A stretch of 53,138 nt of DNA from CBDATB01 sp965199745. Lineage in GTDB: Bacteria > Bacteroidota > Bacteroidia > Cytophagales > Flammeovirgaceae. Where the stretch lies: contig CBDATB010000006.1 of NCBI GenBank assembly GCA_965199745.1, positions 1 through 53,138 of the forward strand, read 5' to 3'. Under the pieces are notes generated by a model. The model had not been told where the DNA came from. It made no database searches and was given only the letters and a program-made list of their open reading frames with translations. This document shows, piece by piece, positions 34,565-43,768 of this stretch. Position 1 is the stretch's first letter, and each line of letters opens with the position of its first letter. The translations under genes and the position numbers were made by a program.

Positions 34565-37279
34565 TTAATATTTTAAAATTCTTCTGCTGTATCTTTCTCC
34601 CTTTATTCGTATCGACAATATATAAACACCAGGTGATAAATGGTTAATATCGATGCGATAGCGATTTGGGGCTGTTTGTGTATATTCTTCACTGACAATT
34701 CTTCCTGTATAATCAGTAATTTGCAAGCCAGAAGGTTCACCTTGTGCTTGTTCTACGGTAATATTCAAATATTGTGTACTGGGTATTGGATATACCGTAA
34801 CTTGATTGGTGCTAGCAACAGATTCGTCTGCCAAAGCAGTGGGTGCACTACTTCTGTTTTCTGCGGCAAAAGTGATGATAGTTTTTTCAAATGACCCTGT
34901 GCCGTTGGGTACTCTGGCATAACTTATATTTTTGTCTTGTGCAGGGTAGATCACCGAGTCTACGGGGGCGGCATCAGCAAAAGAGAGTTTGATATTTTCT
35001 CCCGAACCCGACAGCTTAAAGTTAGCGTGTAATCCCGCTTGTTCGCCATCTTCATCAGCCCAAACTATTAAGTAACCGTTAGCTGCGATAAGTGTGTCGG
35101 GAAAATTCCATTTTAAAGGATTTTTGCCATCTGTCAAATAGAAATCTTTCAATTCAATAGCACTATTTGTATTATTATATAATTCTATCCAATCGTCATA
35201 TTCACCATCCTGGTCAGCTATACCGCCTTCTTCGTTGCCTCTGGCGATGAACTCGTTGATGGTAATATCACCAAAAGAAAATGTATTATTATTGGTAGTA
35301 GTGAGGCTAATTGTATCGGAATAATCCGATATTCCCTGGTCATTTGTTGCCACTACCCGATAGTAGTAGACTGTATTGGTTTGCAATCCAACGATATTTT
35401 CACGCGTTAAATTAACTTGTCTTTCGCTGTAGTTAGTTAGTAAATTAGTAAAATTCGAGTCGGTAGCCACGTCTATTTGGTAATCCGAAGCATTTGGAAC
35501 AGCTTGCCAGTTAGCAGTAAAAGTGTTTGCTGTAATATTGCTTGCTGCCAACACATAAGGAATGAGCGGCACTCCTGTAAGTGCTTGATTAGCTGCGGCA
35601 AAGGTAGGTGCAGTTTTCTGAAAATTACCACTTCCATTCGGAATACGGGCATAGCTGATATTAGTTTCTTGCTGCCCGAAGGTCAGGGAATCGAGCAAAA
35701 TATACTGATCTGAATAAAGTGCTAGGTTTTCTCCATCGGCAGCTAACCTGAAATTAGCATGTAAGCCATCTTGTTCTGTGTCATTATCCAGCCATACAAT
35801 AAGGTGTTCGTTGGGCAAGATAACTGTATCGGGAAAAACCCATTTATTGACTTGATGTCGTATGTCTGTTAGGCTAAAACCCTCCAACCGGATAGCCTTT
35901 GGGGTAGTGTTGTATAATTCTACCCAATCATTGGCTTCTCCGTTTTGGTCTACTAAAGCATCGCCGCTGTTGGCTGCTAAAAATTCATTGATAACAATAT
36001 CTTGAAATGCTACGTCAAAGCTATTTGCTGCTCCTGTGGTTTCAAAGTTTAGCTCGTTTAATTCATTTCTAACCTCTTCAAGACGTTGGTCTATGTAATT
36101 ATTAAGTATAGTTTTATCTTGGTCGAACTCTTGCATAGTGAAGAAATAATTATTGTCTTCTTCAATGGCATTCCTAATTAAGCTCATATTAGCATCAATA
36201 ATCACATTGAGCTTTTCTTTTGTAAAATGCTTCCTGCGCAGTAGATCTACTATATCGAGGTATTGCTGTTTATAAGCTGGTATGCCTAAAGTTCTGTCTA
36301 TGAGTGGGCGAAAATCAGGCGGATCGAAACTTTGTACGGCTTTTGCCGAGTCCAGCGTAAACCTACCACCAAAGGATAGGTTATAATCCCAAGGTATCCA
36401 ATGAAACAAATCAGAGCTTGGTTCGTGGTAAAAATAGTAATTTCTTCCGTGATCGAGATATGAGTCCCAGTTGTTTAGCAAGACATCAACAGCGAGTGTT
36501 CTTAGATAATAGGGCATATTAAATACCTTGCTAATAGCCTCTTCATACGCCGTGTCTGATATATTATTGAGTGTATCGAGAAAGCCGATCAAGTCCCTCT
36601 CATCAGAGCTTTCTTCATTGGTTTTTAATTCTAGTTCAGGTCGGTACGATTCGACAGAATTATCCTCCCAGACCAAAAAATGCCCTCCCTGATTTTTATA
36701 TAAATCACCACTGCCTTTGTCAAAACTATTTTTTACAAATGTTCTATCTATCTGCTCTACTATCAGATAAACCCCCCAGTAAGTATCATTCATATAAACT
36801 TTTGCATAAGCAGTTCGGGGCACTCTGATACCCATTGCGCGCATAAGATGATAAGCAAGTACATCCCTTAAGAAAGTTGGGTCTAGTACGCCATTGTTCA
36901 AATTGAACTTTCTCAACCCATCATATTTTTGACCTTTAACAAATTCATTGAAATCTAATTTCAGCGGTTGCTTCCGCTGATCTTCTCCCTGCAAAAAGGT
37001 AGATGAGAAACCTTTTATTCTTACCCCTACCTGCTCCACTATCTTGCCATCTATGTCAATATTAGCTTTCAAATACTGAATAGGTTGTGAACGATTACCG
37101 TCAAAATCGCGGGAACCCGCATCATAATAATTATTCAGACTGTCCCAGAAATTGTCCGTACTGAACGCAATGCGAATCTCATGAAGTATTTTATTATTAA
37201 ATATATGAGAGCCGGCAGTTTGTGCATTGAGGGTGAAAATACCCGATAAAAAACCACATAATATAATTAATTTTTTCAT
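34565..37279 (-). CDS. T9SS-exported CotH-kinase protein with two lamin-tail domains and a fibronectin III domain
   Basis: This 904-residue protein has a signal peptide (LIILCGFLSGIFTLNAQ) and a CotH kinase domain at about 30-400: VRIKGFSSTFLQG, RKFNLNNGVLDPTFLRDVLA, NNWDSYLDHGRNYYFYHEP, FHWIPWDYNLSFGG with the catalytic Asp/Asn pairs. A lamin-tail domain at about 430-560 follows (NEFLAANSGDALVDQNGEAN). A fibronectin III module lies at about 570-660, a second lamin-tail domain at about 670-810, and a T9SS sorting domain at 830-904 (VYPIPSTQYLNI to SRRILKY). CotH of Bacillus spores is an atypical protein kinase. This copy should act outside the cell. It leads the operon with the lipoprotein, VTC, DUF4956 and DUF2490 genes. 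Confidence 0.88.
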   Translation of the reverse strand: MKKLIILCGFLSGIFTLNAQTAGSHIFNNKILHEIRIAFSTDNFWDSLNNYYDAGSRDFDGNRSQPIQYLKANIDIDGKIVEQVGVRIKGFSSTFLQGEDQRKQPLKLDFNEFVKGQKYDGLRKFNLNNGVLDPTFLRDVLAYHLMRAMGIRVPRTAYAKVYMNDTYWGVYLIVEQIDRTFVKNSFDKGSGDLYKNQGGHFLVWEDNSVESYRPELELKTNEESSDERDLIGFLDTLNNISDTAYEEAISKVFNMPYYLRTLAVDVLLNNWDSYLDHGRNYYFYHEPSSDLFHWIPWDYNLSFGGRFTLDSAKAVQSFDPPDFRPLIDRTLGIPAYKQQYLDIVDLLRRKHFTKEKLNVIIDANMSLIRNAIEEDNNYFFTMQEFDQDKTILNNYIDQRLEEVRNELNELNFETTGAANSFDVAFQDIVINEFLAANSGDALVDQNGEANDWVELYNTTPKAIRLEGFSLTDIRHQVNKWVFPDTVILPNEHLIVWLDNDTEQDGLHANFRLAADGENLALYSDQYILLDSLTFGQQETNISYARIPNGSGNFQKTAPTFAAANQALTGVPLIPYVLAASNITANTFTANWQAVPNASDYQIDVATDSNFTNLLTNYSERQVNLTRENIVGLQTNTVYYYRVVATNDQGISDYSDTISLTTTNNNTFSFGDITINEFIARGNEEGGIADQDGEYDDWIELYNNTNSAIELKDFYLTDGKNPLKWNFPDTLIAANGYLIVWADEDGEQAGLHANFKLSGSGENIKLSFADAAPVDSVIYPAQDKNISYARVPNGTGSFEKTIITFAAENRSSAPTALADESVASTNQVTVYPIPSTQYLNITVEQAQGEPSGLQITDYTGRIVSEEYTQTAPNRYRIDINHLSPGVYILSIRIKGERYSRRILKY

Positions 37280-37937
37280 GGCTGTTGTAATATTTGTTTT
37301 GTGATTTCTAGTTTATTAAATAGTGGCTGCATGATATGGCTAGTTCATTTTCTATTGCTGTTCAGTTTTTTGTAAGACCTTTTGCTTTAAGTAATGGTTG
37401 CATTACTTCATAAATTACCTATTTTTATGAAAAAATTAGGCTTTGCAGCGAATCCTTTTGGCGGAAGTATTTGCCAAGTGAGGTCATACAAATGCCAAAA
37501 GTCAGAGAAAGACTAAAAAAACGACAATTTGAAATACGTGCCGTTGAATTTGCTTTGATTTTTGAGTACTTTGTTTTAATTTCACCCACCATCTCCAGTT
37601 GTTAGTGTGTGTTCAGAAAAAATACGAAACAAATTAGTACACAGTCTTTTTCACAATTTCAGTGCAACATGCTGTAATCAGAAAATTTTAATATTTCTTG
37701 ATGAAATAGAGATGAGAAGAAAAAAATACAAAAAAACTATACAAATTGATAAGCATTAATTCAATAAAAATCATGTTAAAACCTACTGATTGTAGATATT
37801 TGAAATCATAGAAGTTATAGTACAAGAAAAAAGAAATTGAAGACTTTATCAGGGGTACTATTAACTGTTGAACTGTTTTTATTTTTCAAATTGTCAAACA
37901 ATAAAAAAATTAATTATTGACCTATCGTTAAAAAATT
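37280..37937. other. 658-base divergent intergenic region
   Basis: AT-rich sequence between the CotH operon (minus) and the M48 protease gene (plus). No RNA gene or convincing protein gene was seen. A 29-codon plus-strand frame at 37426-37515 (MKKLGFAANPFGGSICQVRS, then stop) is too short to call. No complete TTG/TAnnTTTG promoter pair was recognised on either strand, so both promoters remain unplaced. Confidence 0.5.
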
Positions 37938-39179
37938 ATGGAACTTACCGTGCTATACATAATCATTGCTATCATTACTCTGGAGTTTTTACTAGAAAGA
38001 ATTTTAGATACGCTCAACAATAAAAACTGGACTAGCGAACTCCCCGAAACCTTAAAGGGAATTTACGACCAAGCAAAATACAAAAACTCGCAAGAGTATG
38101 ATGCTGCCAAAGGCAAGCTCTCTTTTTGGTCGAGTACCTTTAGTTTTGTCGTGATGATTGGTATGTTGTTTTTTGGGGGTTTTGCTTGGGTAGATAGCTT
38201 AGTATCGGCTTACACAAGTCACCCCATGTGGTCTACCTTGTCTTTCTTTGCTTTCTTGGCTGTGGTTTCTGATATTATCGGTATCCCTTTTGAGTTATAT
38301 AGTATTTTTTGTATTGAAGAAAAATTTGGTTTCAATAAAATGACAACTAAAACTTTCTTTGTTGATAAAATAAAAGGCTGGCTGCTTGCTGCAATTATCG
38401 GGGGGCTTTTGCTGAGTGCTTTCATTTGGTTTCACCGTGCTTTCCCTAATTGGTATTGGCTGTACGCTTGGATGGTTTTCACAGGGTTTAGCTTGCTTAT
38501 GATGATGTTTTATGCCAACCTTATTGCACCTATTTTTAATAAACTCACCCCGCTAGAATCCGATGATTTAAGAAGTGCTATTGAAGCATACGCTCAAAAA
38601 GTAAATTTTCCGCTCAAAAATATCATGGTGATGGACGGTTCTAAAAGAAGTACCAAAGCCAACGCTTATTTCAGTGGTTTAGGCAGTTCAAAAAATATTG
38701 TGTTGTACGACACACTAATTGAAAAACAAAGTACAGCCGAAGTGGTAGCCGTATTGGCACACGAAGTAGGACACTTTAAGAAAAAACATATCCTTCAAAG
38801 CTTTATTATTTCCTCTCTAATTATGCTACTAACCTTATATATCATGCACTTGGTTGTAGATAATCCTTTATTGTCGGCTGCTTTGGGTGCACAAACGCCC
38901 AAATTTCATCTGGGGTTAATCGCTTTTTTTATCCTATATAGCCCTCTTTCTACGGCAACTGCCTTGTTAATGAATATTTTTTCACGAAAAAATGAATTTG
39001 AAGCTGATGCTTATGCCGCACAAACCTCCTCAGCTAGTTCTTTGATGAGTTCTTTAAAAAAGCTATCTGTAGATTCACTCAGCAATTTACGTCCACATCC
39101 TGCCTATGTATTTTTCCACTATTCTCACCCTCCACTATTAAAAAGATTAGAGGCAATGGAGAAAAATAACTTTGAGTAG
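37938..39179 (+). CDS. M48-family membrane metalloprotease (Ste24/CAAX-protease type)
   Basis: The 413-residue multi-helix membrane protein carries the zinc motif HEVGHFKKKH and a downstream zinc ligand in NEFEADAYAAQ, as in Ste24-type M48 proteases. The N-terminal domain (FLLERILDTLNNKNWTSELP) and the Tyr-rich loop before the active site match Ste24. In bacteria such proteins work in membrane-protein quality control, since prenyl-CAAX substrates are not expected. gpsA follows 38 bases downstream. Confidence 0.9.
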   Translation: MELTVLYIIIAIITLEFLLERILDTLNNKNWTSELPETLKGIYDQAKYKNSQEYDAAKGKLSFWSSTFSFVVMIGMLFFGGFAWVDSLVSAYTSHPMWSTLSFFAFLAVVSDIIGIPFELYSIFCIEEKFGFNKMTTKTFFVDKIKGWLLAAIIGGLLLSAFIWFHRAFPNWYWLYAWMVFTGFSLLMMMFYANLIAPIFNKLTPLESDDLRSAIEAYAQKVNFPLKNIMVMDGSKRSTKANAYFSGLGSSKNIVLYDTLIEKQSTAEVVAVLAHEVGHFKKKHILQSFIISSLIMLLTLYIMHLVVDNPLLSAALGAQTPKFHLGLIAFFILYSPLSTATALLMNIFSRKNEFEADAYAAQTSSASSLMSSLKKLSVDSLSNLRPHPAYVFFHYSHPPLLKRLEAMEKNNFE

Positions 39180-39217
39180 TTAAATTTCTTTGGTTTTTCT
39201 AAAAGTACAATATATAT

Positions 39218-40225
39218 ATGCCAAATAAGGAAGAATTCAACAAAATTGCTGTTTTAGGAGGAGGCAGTTGGGCAACGGCACTTATCAAAATATTATGTGA
39301 AAAACCAGTACAAATTAGTTGGTGGATTCGCAATGAGGAAGACATTAAATACATGGTCAATTACCAGCGAAATCCTCGTTATTTGAGTGCAGCACGCATC
39401 AATATGAAAAAAGTCAAGCCAAGTGCCGATTTGAAGCAGTGCTTACGCCAAGTCGATATAATTTTACTGGTTATCCCGGCAGTTTTTATTGTAGATGTGC
39501 TATTGAAGATAAATAAACGAGCCTTAAAAGGAAAAAAAATTATTTCCGCTATTAAAGGTATGATTCCAGAAGTAAATATGTTAGTTACAGACTACTTAGA
39601 GCGATATTTTGATATATTGCAAGCTGACTTAGCCATTATTGCCGGTCCGTGCCATGCCGAGGAAGTAGCTATGGAAAAACAGGCTTATATCACTTTGGCA
39701 TCAAACAACACCAGTTTAGCAGAAACGTATGCCCAGTTATTTAAATGTCGGTTTATCAGCACCACTGCCAATCACGACCTGTATGGAGTAGAGTATGTAG
39801 CTGTGATGAAAAATATTATTGCTATTGCTTGCGGAATGGCTAATGGCTTAGGGTACGGAGATAATTTTCAGGCAGTGCTAGTATCCAACGCTATGCAAGA
39901 AATCAAACGCTTTGTGGAGGCAATCAGTGGTGTCTCTCGCGATATGAATGCTTCTGCCTACTTAGGAGACTTGCTTGTTACTACTTATTCGCAATTTAGC
40001 CGAAACCGCACTTTGGGTAATATGATTGGCAAAGGATACTCGGTTAAGTCAGCACAATTAGAAATGCAAATGATTGCTGAGGGTTACTATGCAGTAAAAA
40101 GTATTTATGAAATTAATAAAAAATATACAGTAGATATGCCCATTACTGCAGCTATCTATCATGTCCTTTATGAAAAAATATCACCCACTATAGAATTTGA
40201 AATGCTAAAAACGCAACTCCATTAA
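39218..40225 (+). CDS. gpsA: Glycerol-3-phosphate dehydrogenase [NAD(P)+]
   Basis: GpsA makes sn-glycerol 3-phosphate from dihydroxyacetone phosphate for phospholipid synthesis. The Rossmann motif AVLGGGSWATALIKIL is at the N-terminus. Substrate motifs include AIIAGPCHAEEVAME (most relatives have GPSHA), EYVAVMKNIIAIACGMANGL with the catalytic Lys, and YLGDLLVTTYSQFSRNRTLG. The 335-residue length is normal. The hydrolase-OsmC gene begins one base after the stop. Confidence 0.93.
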   Translation: MPNKEEFNKIAVLGGGSWATALIKILCEKPVQISWWIRNEEDIKYMVNYQRNPRYLSAARINMKKVKPSADLKQCLRQVDIILLVIPAVFIVDVLLKINKRALKGKKIISAIKGMIPEVNMLVTDYLERYFDILQADLAIIAGPCHAEEVAMEKQAYITLASNNTSLAETYAQLFKCRFISTTANHDLYGVEYVAVMKNIIAIACGMANGLGYGDNFQAVLVSNAMQEIKRFVEAISGVSRDMNASAYLGDLLVTTYSQFSRNRTLGNMIGKGYSVKSAQLEMQMIAEGYYAVKSIYEINKKYTVDMPITAAIYHVLYEKISPTIEFEMLKTQLH

Positions 40226-40226
40226 A

Positions 40227-41441
40227 ATGAAATCTGTTAAAATAGGCTTTAAAAACTCAAATGGTTATCAGCTTTCTGGTAAAATTGAGCTCCCCATTGA
40301 CAGTCACCCTCATAATTACGTACTTTTTGCTCATTGTTTCACCTGCAATAAAAACCTCACAGCCGTAAAAAATATTTGTCGAACACTCAACAATGAGGGA
40401 CTCGCTGTATTGCGTTTTGACTTTACAGGCTTAGGAGATAGCGATGGTAATTTTGCCGATACTAATTTCTCTTCTAATATTTTAGACTTGATAGCAGCAG
40501 CTGACTTTCTGAAACAAAATTACCAAGCCCCTAGCGTACTCATTGGACATTCTTTAGGAGGTGCTGCTGTTATTAGAGCCGCTCATTATCTTCCTTCGGT
40601 AAAGGCTGTTGCCACTATTGGAGCACCTTATGACGCATTACATGTTAGCCATTTATTCAAGGAAAATATTGAAAAAATAGATGTGGAAGGGCAGGCCAAA
40701 GTAGACATTGGAGGTCGTCCCTTTACTGTTAAGCAACATTTTTTACAAGACCTTGAGAAAGATACACCCCACCGAGCAATTCATGAATTGAATAAATCCT
40801 TGCTGGTTTTGCATTCTCCACAGGATAGTACGGTGGAAATAGAAAATGCTACTCGGATTTACAAAGCCGCCAAACAGCCCAAAAGTTTTATTTCTTTAGA
40901 TGGTGCCGATCATTTGTTAACAGATAAATCCGATTCCTTATACACAGGCAATGTGATTGCCGGCTGGGTAAAACGTTATATTTCCATTCCTGAAGTAGCG
41001 GGTTTGCATACCGACAAGCAGGTAGTTGCACGTACAGCAAATGACTCTTATACCACTGATATTATCGCAAGCAAGCATCACCTGACCGCCGACGAGCCTG
41101 AGGCTATTGGTGGCAATGATTTCGGACCAACTCCTTACGATTATTTGCTGGTGGCTTTAGGGGCATGTACTACTATGACTTTGCAAATGTATGCCAAGCG
41201 CAAGCAATGGGATTTGCAGGAAGTAAAAGTACATCTTCATCATAATAAAGTACATGCAGAAGATTGCGATTGCCAAGATAGCCAGCAGCAGGGAGCCAAG
41301 ATAGACCTAATTGAAAAAGAGATCGAGTTAAGTGGAAAATTAAATCAAAATCAGAGAGAAAGACTGAAAGCTATTGCCGAAAAATGTCCTGTGCATAAAA
41401 CTATCTTAAATGATATAAAAATTATTTCAAAGCTGAAGTAA
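40227..41441 (+). CDS. Bifunctional alpha/beta hydrolase-OsmC fusion protein
   Basis: The N-terminal half (about 1-250) is an alpha/beta hydrolase: oxyanion-region HCFTCNKNLTAVKNICR, nucleophile elbow GHSLGGAAV, catalytic Asp region HSPQDSTVEI, and His in DGADHLLTD. The C-terminal half (about 265-404) is an OsmC domain with its two peroxidatic/resolving Cys (GACTTMTLQMYAKRK and AEKCPVHKTI). OsmC proteins reduce organic hydroperoxides. This fusion order is known in several Gram-negative lineages. It begins one base after gpsA, so the two are translationally linked. Confidence 0.9.
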   Translation: MKSVKIGFKNSNGYQLSGKIELPIDSHPHNYVLFAHCFTCNKNLTAVKNICRTLNNEGLAVLRFDFTGLGDSDGNFADTNFSSNILDLIAAADFLKQNYQAPSVLIGHSLGGAAVIRAAHYLPSVKAVATIGAPYDALHVSHLFKENIEKIDVEGQAKVDIGGRPFTVKQHFLQDLEKDTPHRAIHELNKSLLVLHSPQDSTVEIENATRIYKAAKQPKSFISLDGADHLLTDKSDSLYTGNVIAGWVKRYISIPEVAGLHTDKQVVARTANDSYTTDIIASKHHLTADEPEAIGGNDFGPTPYDYLLVALGACTTMTLQMYAKRKQWDLQEVKVHLHHNKVHAEDCDCQDSQQQGAKIDLIEKEIELSGKLNQNQRERLKAIAEKCPVHKTILNDIKIISKLK

Positions 41442-41583
41442 AAGGAAGTTAGCAGAAAAAATAATATTTACTTCTTACATTGGCATGTTAATAAATTTGT
41501 ATATTTGACAGCCGAAGAGCGAAATTTAAAAGAACATTTTAATACTTTATTTTTTATTAGCATTACTTAATTTGATAGAAGTT

Positions 41584-42324
41584 TTGAAAAAGAATTATTT
41601 CCTTTGTCCGCTCAGCCTGCTGCTATGCTACTGTCTTAATGTACAAGGGCAGATAAGAGCAGATGAAGAATTTAGCGAGGATTTATATGAAAGAGAAATA
41701 GTCTTTGGAGTCAATTTTAATACTTATGGTGGAACGCCAGGCGGTATTTCTTTTAAAATTGCCAAAAGAATCAAGCATAGACACTTCCATCGCTTTTCTA
41801 TGGATATTATCAATATCAAGCATCCTAAAGAAACAAGCAGAAGAACCTTAACAGGAAGCTCTTTCATACCTTTTAAATATAACTGTCTGTATATGTTACG
41901 TCCTCAATACGGCAGAGAATATACTCTATTTAGGAAAGCCGACCAGCAGGGCATTCAGGTAAACGTTATGCTGGCAGCAGGTCCGGCTATTGCACTACTG
42001 GCACCTTATTTAATTGAATTTGAAGATACTGCTGCTAACTTAGTCAGGGTAGTACAACAAGACTACACGATGCATCCCGCGCAATTTATTAGGGGTACGG
42101 GATCGATCTTAGAAGGCATTTTTCAAGCTAACTTTAGGATAGGTTTTTCCGTAAAAGCAGCGGTTAGCTTTGAATTTGGTACTTTTAAAGAGAGCGTATT
42201 GGGTTTCGAAATGGGGCTTGTGGCTGACGCCTTCACTAGTGAGCTGACTATTTTACAGAGAGCAAATAATGCAGCTATTTATCCTGCCGCTTACGTCACT
42301 TTTTATTTTGGTAATAAAAAATAA
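41584..42324 (+). CDS. Exported hypothetical protein, barrel-like, probable TTG start
   Basis: No ATG precedes the signal peptide. TTG at 41584 gives KKNYFLCPLSLLLCYCLNVQ as a good secretion signal; a TTG four codons upstream (41572) is the alternative. The mature 220 residues alternate aromatic and polar residues (EIVFGVNFNTYGGTPGGISF, AAVSFEFGTFKESVLGFEMG) and end in a strand, AAYVTFYFGNKK, compatible with an outer-membrane or periplasmic beta protein. No known family is recognised. It is convergent with the next gene, with seven bases between stops. Confidence 0.65.
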   Translation: MKKNYFLCPLSLLLCYCLNVQGQIRADEEFSEDLYEREIVFGVNFNTYGGTPGGISFKIAKRIKHRHFHRFSMDIINIKHPKETSRRTLTGSSFIPFKYNCLYMLRPQYGREYTLFRKADQQGIQVNVMLAAGPAIALLAPYLIEFEDTAANLVRVVQQDYTMHPAQFIRGTGSILEGIFQANFRIGFSVKAAVSFEFGTFKESVLGFEMGLVADAFTSELTILQRANNAAIYPAAYVTFYFGNKK

Positions 42325-42331
42325 TTGAACT

Positions 42332-42799
42332 TCATTCAACTGCTTCTGTCAGCTTAATCATTTCGTCTATATATGCAGAGCCTTTGTGTTTAATCAAGCA
42401 CTCACTGATAGCCTGTTTTTTGTTCAGAAAACTTTGTTTCATGGCTTTTATCAGTGCTGCTTTATTTTCTCTGAGTTTTCTGAGTTGTTTTGCCGAGAGT
42501 CTTTTATTCATATCTTCATATATGGGTTGTAAAACGCACAAACATTTTACTTCATTTCTAGCCTTGCCCTTACAAAGTGTCTTAATATCTTGTACCTTAT
42601 TTACTTCTCCGAATAAGTAAGTTAAGCTTTTTTCACCCAACATATCAACAGTGTCTCTCGACCAGAAATAATAAGCTCCCCCTATAACTAGTCCAATAAG
42701 TGCTAAACCCAAAATGGTTTTGGTGATTTTCCAAAGAAAAATCATACCCACAATGACAATGGCTGCTATTATCAATAAATTCAATGATTGCTCATCCAT
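42332..42799 (-). CDS. Hypothetical membrane protein with helical soluble tail
   Basis: The 155-residue protein has two N-terminal hydrophobic helices (LLIIAAIVIVGMIFLWKI and LGLALIGLVIGGAYYFW). A soluble region follows with three Cys close together (TLCKGKARNEVKCLCVLQ) and a charged helical tail. No family is recognised. It lies about 55 bases downstream of the gamma carbonic anhydrase gene, same strand. Confidence 0.65.
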   Translation of the reverse strand: MDEQSLNLLIIAAIVIVGMIFLWKITKTILGLALIGLVIGGAYYFWSRDTVDMLGEKSLTYLFGEVNKVQDIKTLCKGKARNEVKCLCVLQPIYEDMNKRLSAKQLRKLRENKAALIKAMKQSFLNKKQAISECLIKHKGSAYIDEMIKLTEAVE

Positions 42800-42853
42800 A
42801 GTACTACATGCTTTTAACGTAAATTAATCTTTTTTGTATGTAAAATATATAGG

Positions 42854-43363
42854 CTATTTGAACCATTGCGCATACATCACGTAGTTATCAGCTGTTCGGG
42901 AAAAAGTGTTGCGTAACTTGTCGCTTAATGGCTTAACTCTTCGGGCTGGAATTCCAGCGTATAAATATCCTGATTCGAGTACTGTATGCTCTAAAACTAC
43001 TGCTCCTGCCGCAATAAAGGTATTTTCTTCTAATATAGCATGATCCATGACGATGGCTCCCATACCAATTATGACGTTGCTGTGGACAGTAGAACCGTGA
43101 ACAATAGCATTATGACCAATGGAAACATTATCACCGATGACAGTAGCAGATTGTTCATAAGTACAATGAACGACAGCCCCGTCTTGTATGTTTACCTTGT
43201 TTCCAATACTGATATTATTGACATCTCCTCTCACTACTGCATTAAACCATACGCTACAAGCTCGCCCTATTTGTACGTCCCCTACAATGGTGGCATTATC
43301 GGCAATGAAACACTCATCTCCCCAACTCGGACTAATACCTTTTACAGATTTAATAATAGCCAT
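42854..43363 (-). CDS. Gamma-class carbonic anhydrase family protein (left-handed beta-helix)
   Basis: The 169-residue product is made of hexapeptide repeats of the left-handed beta-helix (FIADNATIVGDVQIGRACSV, ISIGNKVNIQDGAVVHCTY, VIGDNVSIGHNAIVHGSTV). The three zinc His of gamma carbonic anhydrases are plausible at VVHCTY and SIGHNAIVHG, and the preceding RGDVNNISIG segment is also typical. It may hydrate CO2 or act as a transferase-like hexapeptide protein; the family name is well supported, the activity less so. Confidence 0.88.
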   Translation of the reverse strand: MAIIKSVKGISPSWGDECFIADNATIVGDVQIGRACSVWFNAVVRGDVNNISIGNKVNIQDGAVVHCTYEQSATVIGDNVSIGHNAIVHGSTVHSNVIIGMGAIVMDHAILEENTFIAAGAVVLEHTVLESGYLYAGIPARRVKPLSDKLRNTFSRTADNYVMYAQWFK

Positions 43364-43768
43364 TTTTTCCTAATGAATATTTATCAATTATACTGCTCAC
43401 TCTTTGAGGGATTTTACTATGTGTTCTTTTTTCAGATATTCTACTAGTGTTTCAAATCGTTCATTTATGCTACTTTTCATTAGCGAGTTAAAGGATGCCA
43501 AAAAACGTTGCGCGCTTCCTAGCTTCCTATTTACTTGCGACAAAAATAATACTTCTTAAATAAATGCCATATTTTTTATTATAAATATTACTATATTCAT
43601 ATGACAAAGCACTATGATTTAAAAAAAATAATGTACTTAATTATATACTTATTGTGATAAATATCTTTCTAACAATATATAAATTTAGGTAAATTAATAA
43701 TGATTTGCTATATTTGTGTGAGAATGCGTGCTGGTACAATATTTTAAAACACATTGAAATAAAAATAA
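43364..43768. promoter_or_regulatory. AT-rich intergenic region with candidate rocD promoter
   Basis: No gene was recognised in these 405 bases. TATATTTG at 43709-43716 matches TAnnTTTG, 52 bases before the rocD start. TTTA at 43684-43687 lies at nearly the right distance for a degenerate -33 element. Confidence 0.45.

Noticed and set aside
37485..37937. RNA gene or mobile-element end in the large divergent intergenic region
   Set aside because: No tRNA-like arms, terminal inverted repeats or target duplications found; the only inverted repeat seen there (TTGGC/GCCAA near 37460) is five bases long.
43040..43447. 135-codon plus-strand open frame over the gamma carbonic anhydrase gene
   Set aside because: Antisense to a well-supported hexapeptide-repeat gene; Ser/Asn-rich shadow.
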